NCBI GenBank assembly: GCA_946811695.1
Contig: OX328126.1
Coordinates: 81,211,214-81,275,213 of the forward strand
Direction of reading: 5' to 3'
Origin: Gonocerus acuteangulatus
Lineage: Eukaryota; Arthropoda; Insecta; Hemiptera; Coreidae
Length of the DNA: 64,000 nucleotides
Shown: one piece after another, positions 54,464-64,000 of the stretch
Numbering within the stretch: the first letter of the stretch is position 1
How the letters are laid out: the number at the start of each line of letters is the position of its first letter
Position numbers and translations under genes: made by a program
The notes under the pieces: generated by a model
Told to the model about the DNA's origin: nothing
Seen by the model: the letters and a program-made list of their open reading frames with translations, nothing else
Databases searched by the model: none

Positions 54464-54631
54464 GAATTTTAGGACGGGTTATCTATAGGTTACCACCCTT
54501 TTCTAGCCTGGATAGGGCTGATCCCTTTTCTTTGTTTCTAAATAAAAGCCACCACCCCATAGTGGGAACCGAACATACGGCCTTTGGCAAGGAGTGTTAA
54601 GTTCCTTAACACCCACGGCCACCGGGCCTCC
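54464..54631 (-). mobile_element. SINE-C copy 1, tRNA-derived
   Basis: Minus strand: GGAGGCCCGGTGGCCGTGGG head, B-box-like TGTTCGGTTCCCACTA, then GGGGTGGTGGCTTTTA and a body ending AACCCGTCCTAAAATTC. A second copy at 63487-63644 preserves the same order. Confidence 0.65.
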
Positions 54632-54737
54632 AGCATTAAACTATAAACTAACACAAATTGGATGAAACTTGCCAGTTTCTACGAGGAAGATTTTTATCAA
54701 ACACTTTGATGGATTTGATACATTTATTACACAAATA

Positions 54738-55150
54738 GGGGACGAGGTTAGCTCAGTGGTAGAGCACTCGACTAATGAACTGGAGGACCAGGTTCAAAAC
54801 CCGAGCGCGCACTAAAGATTTTTTCTTCTAGTGCTGCCGTTCGAGGGTTGGATATGGGGTCCCAGATCGTCCCTAGGCTCACCCAGCCTTTAATTAATTT
54901 AATTAATAATGGGTACCTTGGGTGCTAATGACTCTAGCAGTCGAAGCAGCCAAGGGGAAAATCAGGCGGCCGGAGCATAGTGTTGACCACACTATCTCCC
55001 TAGTGTGCCGTATGGTCGAGAATCAGATACCTCTACGGTATCTGCCCCTCTGGGCCCTTGTGGCCTGTTGTGGGACTGATTAGACAAATAGACTATAAAG
55101 AACTTTAAAATGTAAGCTGACATATTCCATTATCTTATACATTTTTTTTT
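54738..55150 (+). mobile_element. SINE-B, with tRNA-like head
   Basis: Head GGGGACGAGGTTAGCTCAGT with A box TTAGCTCAGTGG (54749-54760) and B box GGTTCAAAACC (54791-54801), spacing of a pol III promoter. Unrelated body: CACCCAGCCTTTAATTA, GCGGCCGGAGCATAGTG, CCCCTCTGGGCCCTTG, GGGACTGATT. No long A-tail; a T-run near 55142. Confidence 0.75.
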
Positions 55151-55432
55151 TAACCTCGTTTAATTAATTTAATTAATAATGGGTACCTTGGGTGCTAATG
55201 ACTCTAGCAGTCGAAGCAGCCAAGGGGAAAATCAGGCGGCCGGAGCATAGTGTTGACCACACTATCTCCCTAGTGTGCCGTATGGTCGAGAATCAGATAC
55301 CTCTACAGTATCTGCCCCTCTGGGCCCTTGTGGCCTGTTGTGGGACTGATTAGACAAATAGACTATAAAGAACTTTAAAATGTAAGCTGACATATTCCAT
55401 TATCTTATACATTTTTTTTTTTTAACCTCGTT
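54893..55432. repeat. 270-bp tandem duplication of the SINE-B body
   Basis: GGGTACCTTGGGTGCTAATG occurs at 54911 and 55181. The two units differ by one substitution (CTACGG/CTACAG) and by T-run length, so the duplication is recent. Confidence 0.9.
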
Positions 55433-55606
55433 TAACCTAAGTTCCTTTAGACATTATATTCCGTTACGTTATTCGATCATTTATTTTTGGGAAAAGTTAT
55501 TTTTCTATTGAATTTATTAGTTTTTAGAAATTGTGTAGATAATTAGGGCCCGATACATAATAATAATAGATAATAGACTCATGAGATGATATGATTTAGG
55601 TGCAAA

Positions 55607-55880
55607 GAAGGCTTTGAGAGGTCAGGCAAGATAGTGTTTAATGTTTATCAATACTTAGCCAAATCTAAGGCTGAAAACAATTTAAACTATATATATATTT
55701 GTCTGTTCAAAGATGGTTTAGTTGGAGCGAAAGGGCATGGGCTAAAACAACGGATCAGAAAATTGCCGGTAAAAATTCTCTCTTTTACAACCTTATCTGT
55801 AGAAGGTTTAAAACTGTTTCAACCTTAGCTTTGACAAAGTATCGATAAATATTAAACACCATCTCCCCTCAAAGCCTTCC
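55607..55880. mobile_element. Inverted-repeat MITE, superfamily unknown
   Basis: GAAGGCTTTGAGAGGTCAGG and AGTGTTTAATGTTTATCAAT at the left face ATTGATAAATATT-like and CCTCAAAGCCTTCC at the right. ~274 bp. Target duplication unclear. Partial copy at 48022. Confidence 0.55.
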
Positions 55881-56518
55881 CTAGTGTTAAAAGAGGTATG
55901 ATAGGTTTTTATAGTCTTTTTCATATCGTATTGTTTCTTGAAATGGGAAATTGCAAATTCGCGGAACCGTCTGGAATATTTTCTTCAAAATTTCTTGCAT
56001 GAGAAATCAAAGATCTCCGTCTATATGAACAGGCTATAATATTCCCCGTTGGTAAGGTGTCGAGCTGTATCTATCATGATGCGGTCTGGTGTCTGACGCA
56101 ATTAGAAAGGTTCATACCCTTCACAGCTTCTGTTTGGTATGCCATCGACTTTGTTGCTTTCGTTACTTTCAATTTTTGTTGTCTCTATATTTCCTAATTT
56201 TTCTTTTATTATTATTATTTTTGTTATAGCACGTTTCCTCCCTTCATCCATCGGGGGAAAATCGCCTTATGAATTAGAATTATTTATTCGAATTAATGAT
56301 TATAATTATAAATAGAGCTCTAGCTTTCCGATCGGGATTTGAAGACGCCATGTGAATATTTGCTACTACTGTACTGCTGTTGGTTTCATTCTTCAGAATG
56401 TTTTTTCCCCATTTACCTAATTGTTTAATTATTATTATTTTTTTTTTATTTTGTTAAAAGGCATTGAACAGTGAAATGAGTATTCTATTTTGTATTACGG
56501 CCGTGGTTGCTTGCCTAC
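55881..56518. other. Unassigned stretch
   Basis: AT-rich with short T and (ATT) runs; no feature supported. Confidence 0.45.
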
Positions 56519-58025
56519 TAGAGATGGGCGATAGTCGATAGTTCAGCACTATCGATAGGCCGATACTATTGGCTAAAAAATATCGATACTATCGATAGTT
56601 ATTCGATAGTGGCTTTCCATATTCCTTACATACCTGTCCAATGAAGAATTTAATGTTATTGAGTTGAATTATCTATTACTTGCAGGATTAGGTATATTGG
56701 GTCTTTTTGCGAAGACCACATCCAGTTACTTTTGAAGTAGCAGTAGTGATTTATAACAGTTACTCGTACTCGCTGATAAGCTAACTGATTAGCTTATAGG
56801 TTCTTTGCTGGTTATCTACTACTCCTTGACTCGTTATCTACGGTTATAATTCATATTAGATAATGGCAAGCAATATTTATTAATAAAAAAGTTAATATGA
56901 TCAAAATCAATTCTCTCAACTATGAAATAAGTTATTAAGCATTAAAGTTGACTGTTTTGCAGGTTATGAAGGATAACAAACAATGTCATTTGTGAACAAA
57001 CATATTTTAATCGTTTTCTCTCTCTTTTTTGTTGTTGATATTTTACATTTATTAGGTATTACATGCTATGCGTTTCCGCTCGCTACGCTACGCTCCGCTC
57101 GCTCAAGAAGATATCAAAACCCTAGTCAATCCAACTCGCAATTAATAGAATTACATTAATTTTACCGACTCTAGTCCATCCAACTCGCTAAAATTAATAG
57201 GATTCCATTAATTTTTCCGTGTAAGAAACCAATCCCTTTTTCTTTGTCAGGAACATCGCGAACAAATTGTAAAAGACTCATTTTTCTCACTAACATAAAC
57301 AGAGCTGTTTCATAAACATAAGGTAATTCACTGTTGAAGGTTACTTTACTCCCAGCAAGAACCAAAGCAATTGGTCATCGGAATCCTCCAATAGGAAGGC
57401 AAAGGAGTTATGCACATGCGCTGAATCACTGATACAATCACTACTGCTACTTCAAAAGTAACTGGATGTGGTCTTCGCAAAAAGACCCGGTATATTTATA
57501 AGATTACACAAAGGTTTATAACGAAAAACGAATTTATCTAAATTTATAAAAAGCATTTACAAAGATAAAAATATCAAGAGGCACAAAAAAGTGCAATTAT
57601 TTCAAACTGTTATAGTTGTGCTCCTTGAGGCACATATTACGAGAAATGAAAAACAACATTTCCGCTTTTCTTTGGCTCAGTCTGGTCCGTTGCTCAGAAA
57701 TTACTTTTTCAGCGGCCGAAAATACACGTTCTGAGGCTACAGAGGAGCCTGGAACACAGATGTATTCCATATTGAACATATTCCATATTGGAATATATTT
57801 CCTGGCTACATTATGTAGTTGGTTGTTTACACCAGACGTTTCCTGTTCAGTATTTCATTCACCAGACTTGTCAGTATTTAATACCAAAGACCTCCGGATG
57901 ATGAGAACTTAAATACTAAAAAAAAGTAATAACTCTATCGATAGTTTATGACTATCGGTAGCTCCTATCGATAATCATGAGCTATCGATATATCGATAGT
58001 AACTATCGACTATCGCCCATCCCTA
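56519..58025 (-). mobile_element. hAT transposon, 1.5 kb, defective
   Basis: TAGAGATGGGCGATAGTCG at the left and, on the other strand, TAGGGATGGGCGATAGTCG at the right. Both are followed by reiterated ATCGATAGT motifs, which are subterminal transposase-site-like. Flanking octamers TTGCCTAC (56511-56518) and TTGCCGAC (58026-58033) are an 8-bp duplication with one later change. Carries a transposase C-terminus on the minus strand and a ~60-base internal inverted pair (56693-56752, 57436-57496). Confidence 0.8.
57580..57860 (-). pseudogene. hAT transposase C-terminal dimerisation domain
   Basis: From about 57860 the minus strand gives NNQLHNVARKYIP, then YICVPGSSVASERVFSAAEK, VISEQRTRLSQRKAEMLFFI and SRNM. 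In ZBED-like hAT transposases the C-terminal dimerisation region reads L-A-x-K-Y-L-x-I-P-x-x-S-x-x-S-E-R-x-F-S-x-A-G...R-x-x-L-x-x-x-x-x-E-x-L-x-F-L-x-x-N, so the identification is strong. 60 codons are open from 57779; the upstream part is slightly out of register with a duplicated NMEY stretch. DDE core and zinc finger are missing. Confidence 0.85.
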
Positions 58026-58180
58026 TTGCCGACCCTGCTGTTCAGTGATCTGTCTATCTGTCGGGGCCCTATTCTACTACACTATAGCATCCTCTCCACC
58101 TGAGCCCCCTCATAAACTTTCCTCCATTAACATTTTAAATTGTAGTTAAGCTTAAGTTTATTATTTATTTAATTTTTCTC

Positions 58181-58780
58181 TTTAGCTCTGAATATGTAGG
58201 TTGAATTATGTTATTATAAGCTCCAATATATTTAGCTCTGAATATGTAGGTTGAATTATGTTATTATAAGCTCCAATATATTTAGCTCTGAATATGTAGG
58301 TTGAATTATGTTATTATAAGCTCCAATATATTTAGCTCTGAATATGTAGGTTGAATTATGTTATTATAAGCTCCAATATATTTAGCTCTGAATATGTAGG
58401 TTGAATTATGTTATTATAAGCTCCAATATATTTAGCTCTGAATAAGTAGGTTGAATTATGTTATTATAAGCTCCAATATATTTAGCTCTGAATATGTAGG
58501 TTGAATTATGTTATTATAAGCTCCAATATATTTAGCTCTGAATATGTAGGTTGAATTATGTTATTATAAGCTCCAATATATTTAGCTCTGAATATGTAGG
58601 TTGAATTATGTTATTATAAGCTCCAATATATTTAGCTCTGAATATGTAGGTTGAATTATGTTATTATAAGCTCCAATATATTTAGCTCTGAATATGTAGG
58701 TTGAATTATGTTATTATAAGCTCCAATATATTTAGCTCTGAATATGTAGGTTGAATTATGTTATTATAAGCTCCAATATT
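58181..58780. repeat. 50-bp satellite, 12 units
   Basis: Unit TTTAGCTCTGAATATGTAGG, TTGAATTATGTTATTATAAG, CTCCAATATA repeats exactly every 50 bases from 58181. The only internal change seen is AATAAG for AATATG in unit 6; the last unit ends in a T-run. No related array elsewhere in the window. Confidence 0.97.
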
Positions 58781-58902
58781 TTTTTTTATAGACTATATGT
58801 TTTAATACAAACAATAACATTTTTTTGAGATTTTATTCTATATTTTTCACGAAGTTTAAAGTTCATTTATACCAATAACTGCTAATATTCCTTTACTAAT
58901 GG

Positions 58903-58966
58903 CACTAAGGATATGAAAGGAACCGCGCTAAGATGACACAGCTCCTGTGACTCGGCCTTTTTTTAA
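58903..58966 (+). mobile_element. HLN-A 3' terminus, solitary
   Basis: GGAACCGCGCTAAGATGACA, CAGCTCCTGTG hairpin, ACTCGGCCTTTTTTT. Confidence 0.65.
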
Positions 58967-59384
58967 TTTTATATTCGGCATAGGATTTCAGGGTTTGTTC
59001 AGCCTGCAGGTTTGCTCGATAGAATTTATTAGAGTCTATGTCTTATACAGGACATTACAGGATAATTGCTTGTTACCTTGTAGCTTGTTATCGTCTTATT
59101 TTGCCTCATTCTTCAATAGAAAATAACAGTATTTTTAATACGCCTAAAAATGTGTCTAACTGTGGAATTTTGATTGCTGTAGAGGTCTTGCTAACTATAC
59201 AGGCTTTAAAGAGTTAATCGTTCTGATTTCCTAAGTATTAATACCAATAACAACGTCATATCTCAAAAAAACTTGTCGAATATATTCTTAAACATTACGA
59301 AGCAATCTTATTAAATTGCTAAAAATTATTAAAAGCATTTAATCAATAGCTTGTTTCATTTCCTTCAAATCGGTTGATATGCTA
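58967..59384. other. Unassigned stretch
   Basis: No feature recognised. Confidence 0.4.
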
Positions 59385-59460
59385 TTCTATACCCCAAAAA
59401 TGGTCTCAGCCCCCCCCCGACATTTTCCCAGTCCCTCCTCCCCGAAATTATTTTCTGTAT
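59385..59460. mobile_element. hAT MITE (G/C-run family), right-end fragment
   Basis: AATGGTCTCAGCCCCCCCCC and CCCGAAATTATTTTCTGTAT match the right part of 52756-53032. Cut off where the next repeat begins. Confidence 0.65.
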
Positions 59461-60200
59461 ACTAGCTGTGCCCGCGACTTCGACCGCGTGGAGAGCGACT
59501 TAGGGCAGCATTTTTTAGGTCCGGAGTAAACCGGACCTAGATGATCATGATTTCCCCGTAGATGATCATGACCAATAACGGGTTTCATTGAAATATAACA
59601 AAAATTACGGCTGGTAGTGGCAAATTGGTAATTTGAGTTCGGAGTAAATCCCCCTACTAATTAACCAATTTAGTTTATTTAAAAAAAAAAAAAAAACACA
59701 CATTTTTCTATTAAGATGACAACAACGAATACCGAGTTTCGTTGTCGAAATGGGCAAATTACTACTTTTGGTCTGGAGTAAACCTCCCTTCAGATGAACC
59801 TCTTTTGCTGATTAATGAACTCGTTTAATCGTTTGCTAGGGGAATACTATATACCAAGTTTCGTGGCAAAAAAACAAAAACTCTGGTATGTAGTACACAC
59901 TGTGTACCTTGTTAATGAGAGTTCGACGTGATTCTTTACATCGATATAACTTGTTTATTTATGAAACTATTGACATGAAATAAAAACTAAATGTTAAGTG
60001 AAGCTTACCACAATATATTAGTGAAAATCGCATCTAAATCGGATAAGCCGTTTCTGAGATGTGCACAGACAAACGGACAAAAATTCTGTAAATCATTGTT
60101 TTGGATACTATTTCGTTAATAAAAACCCCCCATAACATTTTTTCCCATATATCTACCTAGTACAGACAGCGATCCGTTAAAATTTTATTATAAGTATTGA
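59461..60200 (+). repeat. Composite: R8-type start with HLN-B interior modules
   Basis: ACTAGCTGTGCCCGCGACTT opens it. Three modules of HLN-B type (GTCCGGAGTAAACC, AAATTACGGCTGGTAGTGGC, GTTTAATCGTTTGCTAG) follow. The end, AATCGGATAAGCCGTTTCTG and AGACAAACGGACAAAAATTC, is again of the R8 kind. Confidence 0.5.
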
Positions 60201-60973
60201 TTACGGACCTGTGTGGGCATACATCTTGCCGTGAGCACTAATGGGCCTTAGGTCGGCAAATAAAAAAGAAAAAGGAAAAATGGAAGAAAAAGAAAAAAAA
60301 AAAAAAGAAGGTATATCTTCCTTAATGGGGCTTTATTTCCAGAATAAGGCTCTATCAAAAGGTTTACTTCGAAGATAAAGCACTTTATGACGTCATAGTA
60401 TCTCGGATCAAGCCCCATTGCGGGCATCACGCTTTATCCTTGAGAAGAATAGAAATAATTTTAGTGGCTTTTTGACGTCCATATTGGGAGGAAAACTTCT
60501 ATTGCCCGTTGGTCACGCAAACGGAAATACCCGACAGGAAATATCAAGCTCGGAACATGAAAATTCCGCTATTTGTATATATTTATGTGTTATAATTATT
60601 TTGGCAAAGTTTAATTCTACTTGGAATTCTATCAAGGTCCCACCATAGGCAGAAAACCCGCTTAGAAGGTTGACTTCAGGAAGTGGTGACAAACATTTCA
60701 GAACTCATAGATCATGAAAACAACGGTGGTTCAAATATATATATATATGAGTGGCTTAATATCAAAGACGGACACCTGTCATTTTCTAAATGTTGAGAAA
60801 ATCACCCTTTTTGTTCGCAAGTTATAGTGAATATATTTTTAAAAATATTCATTTCATAATTACACTTATATGTTTGAAATTTACATTGTTCTGTTTCTGA
60901 TATCAATACCACTCAAACAATAAGTGAAAATTACCTTTGAACCTATTGGATGATTGGTAGGTGTTCGTTTATG
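60201..60973. other. Mostly unassigned; small HLN-A relic
   Basis: At 60650-60745 CAGAAAACCCGCTTAGAAGG, GTGACAAACATTTCAGAACT and CAACGGTGGTTCAAATATAT are an HLN-A 5' relic in plus orientation. An A-rich purine tract lies at 60260-60310. Confidence 0.4.
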
Positions 60974-62190
60974 AAAAAAAAAGTCCGTCACGCAGGAGCT
61001 GCATAACTAAGCACTTTCCTCAGAATTTGGGTAGTGTAGACTGCTTTCCAGAACAATTTGCTTAAAATATCCTACATAAATAAAATAAAAACGTGAATAG
61101 TTCTCCTTTTGTAATGAGTAACTGATCAATTATTAATTTGCATCCAGAGTTATGTTTACACATGGTACCTACTACACTACGTAATAAATACAAAAATCCT
61201 CATATTATCGTATTTTGATCTAACGCAGGATCAGGATACAGTCACTCTAGTGGTAGAAAGCGCTCCTTGCGGCGGCTTTGTGAACCTACGTCTGCCGGCT
61301 TTTCTATTCAAATATATTACAAATTAAACCCGCGCTTTCCGATTGACCGATTCAGCTCATTTTTACAACACTTCTTTCTCATGAGTTACCCACGACGTAT
61401 ACAGCGTTTCGTTACAATACAGCAGAAATTACGACCGGTATGAGTATATTAGGAATTTGGGTCCGGAGTAAACCCCCCCTTCTAATGAACCGATTCAGTT
61501 TCTTTTTACAACACATATTTACCTGTAGATTACCACTACGAATACCGAGTTTCGTCGAAATATACCAAAAATCACGGCTGGTAGTGGCGAATTGGTATCG
61601 TGGGTCCGGAGTAAACCCCCCCCCCCCTCCTAATGAACCGATTTCGTTTATTTTTACAACACATATTTACCTGTGGATTAGCACTACGAATACCGAGTTT
61701 CGTCGAAATATACCAAAAATCACGGCTGGTAGTGGCGAATTGGTATCGTGGGTCCGGAGTAAACCCCCCCCTCCTAATGAACCGATTTCGTTTATTTTTA
61801 CAACACATATTTACCTGTGGATTAGCACTACGAATACCGAGTTTCGTCGAAATATACCAAAAATCACGGCTGGTAGTGGCGAATTGGTATTGTGGGTCCG
61901 GAGTAAACCCCCCCTTCTAATGAACCGATTTAGTTCATTTTTATATCTCACTTTTCTCTCTATATTAAAACTACGAATACCAAGTTTCGTTGAAATATAA
62001 CAAATATTACGGCTGACATAGTCAAATAAGTGTTTTGGGTTCGGGGTAAACCCCCCCTTCCGGTGGACCGACTTTGGTGGTTAACGAACTCGTTCAATCG
62101 TTTGCTAATTGAATGCTATATACCAAGTTTCGTGACGAAAAAACCAAAACTCTGGCCGCTATCGTGTTAACAGACACATATATATATATA

Positions 62191-62242
<52 letters not shown>

Positions 62243-62376
62243 TATATATAAATTTTAACGGGGGTCATTTTCGGTGTCTACTAGGTAGGATCGATAAAGA
62301 TTTGGAGAAATTTTTCAAAAATTCCGTCATGAGTCCAACCTCAATAGCTACTTTCCTTCGGAGGAAAGTGCTAAAA
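60974..62376 (-). mobile_element. HLN-B complete element
   Basis: Left end (3' of the element): AAAGTCCGTCACGCAGGAGC, hairpin, CTTAGCACTTTCCTCAG. Right end (5'): the hairpin ACTTTCCTTCGGAGGAAAGT and GCTAAAA. The terminal TTAGCACTTTCCTC and subterminal GAGGAAAGTGCTTA are inverted copies with one mismatch. Interior: four to five ~145-bp modules, then (TA)n at about 62179-62240. Same plan as HLN-A but different end sequences. Confidence 0.65.
61400..62050. repeat. ~145-bp tandem modules within HLN-B
   Basis: ACGAATACCGAGTTTCGTCG occurs at 61538, 61686 and 61830, with a diverged unit near 61974 and another before 61440. Each unit has GGGTCCGGAGTAAAC before a C-run of 7-12. Unit length varies with the C-run. 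The open frames across it (up to 186 codons) arise from the repetition. Confidence 0.85.
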
Positions 62377-62537
62377 CTCCACAGCAGGAGTCCGTTTTTG
62401 AAACAAACATCTACTTTGAAGCCAGAAATTACATGTTTACGCCCGTTTTTTACAGAAACTAATTTCCTCATTGAAAAGAGCAGACAAAAACCTATAGAAA
62501 TCCACTGCTAACTCCTATATATATATATATATATATA

Positions 62538-62832
62538 TGGAGGACCAGGTTCAAAACCCGAGCGCGCACTAAAGATTTTTTCTTCTAGTGCTGCCGTTCG
62601 AGAGTTGGATTTGGGGTCCCAGATCGTCCCTAGGCTCACCCAGCCTTTAATTAATTTAAATAATAATGGGTACCTTGGGTGCTAATGACTCTAGCAGTCG
62701 AAGCAGCCAAGGGGAAAATCAGGCGGCCGGAGCATAGTATTGACCACACTATCTCCCTAGTGTGCCGTATGGTCAAGAATCAGATACCTCTACAGTATCT
62801 GCCCCTCTGGGCCCTTTTGGCCTGTTACGGGA

Positions 62833-62835
<3 letters not shown>
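62538..62835 (+). mobile_element. SINE-B, 5'-truncated
   Basis: Begins within the head at GGAGGACCAGGTTCAAAACC and runs through the body to GGGACTGATA, flanked by (TA)n on both sides (62516-62538, 62836-62912). Confidence 0.75.

Positions 62836-62912
<77 letters not shown>
62836..62912. repeat. (TA)n microsatellite
   Basis: About 38 TA units between a SINE-B end and an HLN-A (TA)n border. Confidence 0.95.
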
Positions 62913-62915
<3 letters not shown>

Positions 62916-62929
62916 GTATTTATACATAT

Positions 62930-63300
62930 ATTTGTCTGTTCGCTACCTTTGAAATCATAGCGTTTATGATTTACGAATAAAATTACCAAGGCGTCGGTAA
63001 AACCAGTTTTCCTAACTAATTTATGATTTGGATGTTCAAAAATAATTTACAAATGGTTCCAGACGTTCGTCACTCGTTCAAACTAAGATATTTAAATTTT
63101 GGTAAGGTTTGGAGTTAGGGAAGTACATGAGCAGAATTGAGATTTTCGTATGTTTTCTAAAATACATATCTGAAAAACTGTTGGAAAATCGTGTTAAGTG
63201 GGCAGTAATCAATCGAAACCTCCTTAAGTTATTTTCGTTGGGCCGATATGAGACCTAGAAATAAGTGATTCATACATCGAAATTATTGGTTGCGTTGCTT
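62930..63300 (+). mobile_element. HLN-A interior remnant
   Basis: TATTTGTCTGTTCGCTACCT, TTGGTAAGGTTTGGAGTTAG and GAAAAACTGTTGGAAAATCG follow the order of HLN-A copy 2 (2915-3500) with strong divergence. Confidence 0.5.
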
Positions 63301-63350
63301 TGATCGGATGTTTGTATTTTTTTTTTATCCCAGTTTTTATTATTTTTCTT

Positions 63351-63450
63351 TTTAGCGCGGTTTCTCCCTCTCCCCATAGGGAGGAAACCCGCTTATGAAC
63401 TGTTTGTCGACTCGAAGATTTCATGTTTCAGATCTCACTGTTTATAATAT
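63351..63450 (+). mobile_element. HLN-A 5' fragment
   Basis: TTTTTAGCGCGGTTTCTCCC with hairpin to GGGAGGAAACCCGCTTATGA, then GTTTGTCGACTCG and TTTCATGTTTCAGATCTCAC. Confidence 0.6.
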
Positions 63451-63486
63451 ATATTTACATTTTAACTCCAATTTATTATTGACAAA

Positions 63487-63644
63487 GAATTTTAGGGCGG
63501 GTTATTTATAGGTCACCACCCTTTTCTAGCTAGGAAAGGGCTGATGCATTTTCTTGTTTCGAAAGAAATGCCACCACCCCTAGTGGGCATCGAACCCACG
63601 ACCTTACGTGCACAGGCCATGGCACTCACGGCCACTGGGCCTCC
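63487..63644 (-). mobile_element. SINE-C copy 2, tRNA-derived
   Basis: Minus strand: GGAGGCCCAGTGGCCGTGAG head, B box GGGTTCGATGCCCACTAGGG, body with CAGCCCTTTCCTAGCTAG and CCCGCCCTAAAATTC end. Better preserved than the 54.5 kb copy. Confidence 0.7.
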
Positions 63645-63675
63645 AGAGTTTATAAGATTAAATGTAGGTTATTAT

Positions 63676-64000
63676 TCGACCCATATGGACATACGGACTT
63701 CAACTCTGGGGATGTGCAAAAACATCCAACATCAACAGAATACAGGCATTCCAGTCAAAAGTCCTTCGTAAAATTGTAAATGCAGCTTTCTATGTATCCA
63801 ACAAAACCCTTCAACATCCCATTTGTCCTTGACCTTGCTAAAACCCGATTCCAAATGTTCCACTCCAAATTGTCTTGCCAAACTAATCCTGAAGGTCTAT
63901 CCTTACCTTCCCAATCCCACCCAGGCTCCGAGACAATTTACTCACCTGGTCTTATCGTGACCATTAAAATATTTACTGAGACATCTCTGGAAGTGCCAAC
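63676..64000 (+). pseudogene. Jockey-like LINE C-terminal fragment, running off the window
   Basis: Encodes PIWTYGLQLWGCAKTSNINR, IQAFQSKVLRKIVNAAFYVS and NKTLQHPI, then loses frame. CATTTGTCCTTGACCTTGCT and later strings continue the nucleotide match. Same region as 5545-6310 and 17170-17970 but opposite strand. 5'-truncated just after a SINE-C. Confidence 0.75.

Noticed and set aside
56060..56130. B-box-like GGTTCATACCC as a SINE
   Set aside because: No A box at proper spacing and no second copy.
61440..62000. 186-codon open frame with repeats
   Set aside because: Follows the tandem HLN-B modules; frame depends on C-run lengths and the overlapping frame is also open.
1..64000. LTR retrotransposon or endogenous virus
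   Set aside because: No LTR pair, gag/protease/integrase motif or primer-binding site was seen.

Overview
This is a eukaryotic, AT-rich, almost entirely repeat-derived window, most likely from an arthropod. The reasons are jockey-like and RNase H-bearing LINE fragments of arthropod type, a mariner transposase N-terminus, several tRNA-headed SINE families, a Penelope-like element, many DNA-transposon remnants, and very long (TA)n tracts. No complete host protein-coding gene could be supported. A candidate core promoter with first exon (about 20.40 kb) and a candidate terminal exon (about 41.64-42.06 kb, minus) are the only possible host-gene pieces, both low confidence.

The dominant component is a pair of related non-autonomous families, called here HLN-A and HLN-B. 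Each has a terminal inverted repeat at one end whose partner is subterminal at the other end, a hairpin at each end, an internal (TA)n tract and T-runs at the borders. This is the architecture known for Helentron/DINE-like rolling-circle elements. HLN-A copies or fragments lie at about 2.2-4.3, 9.2-11.9, 12.7-13.2, 14.2-14.7, 22.2-24.7, 37.9-38.0, 42.6-45.0, 45.8-46.3, 52.1-52.6, 58.9 and 62.9-63.5 kb. HLN-B lies at 0-1.6, 1.9, 12.4-12.7, 13.3, 27.8 and 61.0-62.4 kb. A separate composite at 59.5-60.2 kb carries HLN-B interior modules.

Cut-and-paste transposons with readable target-site duplications (TSDs): a Tigger/pogo remnant (0.5-1.3 kb), hAT elements or MITEs (9.5, 32.4, 33.3-34.8, 48.5, 52.8, 56.5-58.0 kb), a Transib-like element (33.9-34.8 kb) nested in one of the hATs, an internally deleted mariner (28.9-29.5 kb) nested in another inverted-repeat element, and a TA-flanked MITE (54.1 kb). 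Retroelements: a Penelope-like element with inverted arms (24.8-26.7 kb), a second Penelope 3' end (41.2 kb), 5'-truncated LINE fragments (5.5, 16.4, 17.2, 21.2, 23.0, 63.7 kb), and SINEs (13.9, 15.4, 30.9, 48.9, 54.5-55.4, 62.5, 63.5 kb).

Hammerhead-ribozyme-like cores occur in both Penelope ends and, with a different sequence but the same layout, twice in an inverted-end element at 31.6-31.9 kb. Other structure: a 5S rRNA-like sequence (31.33 kb), a 69-bp minisatellite (18.57-19.69 kb) in a more decayed array, a nearly perfect 50-bp satellite (58.18-58.78 kb), a ~188-bp AT-rich tandem array (39.9-40.7 kb), foldback palindromes (6.5, 16.0, 38.0 kb) and a pair of ~350-bp inverted duplications (35.4 and 37.5 kb). 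The functional picture is a nested transposon graveyard with several young-looking insertions, not a set of cooperating genes.
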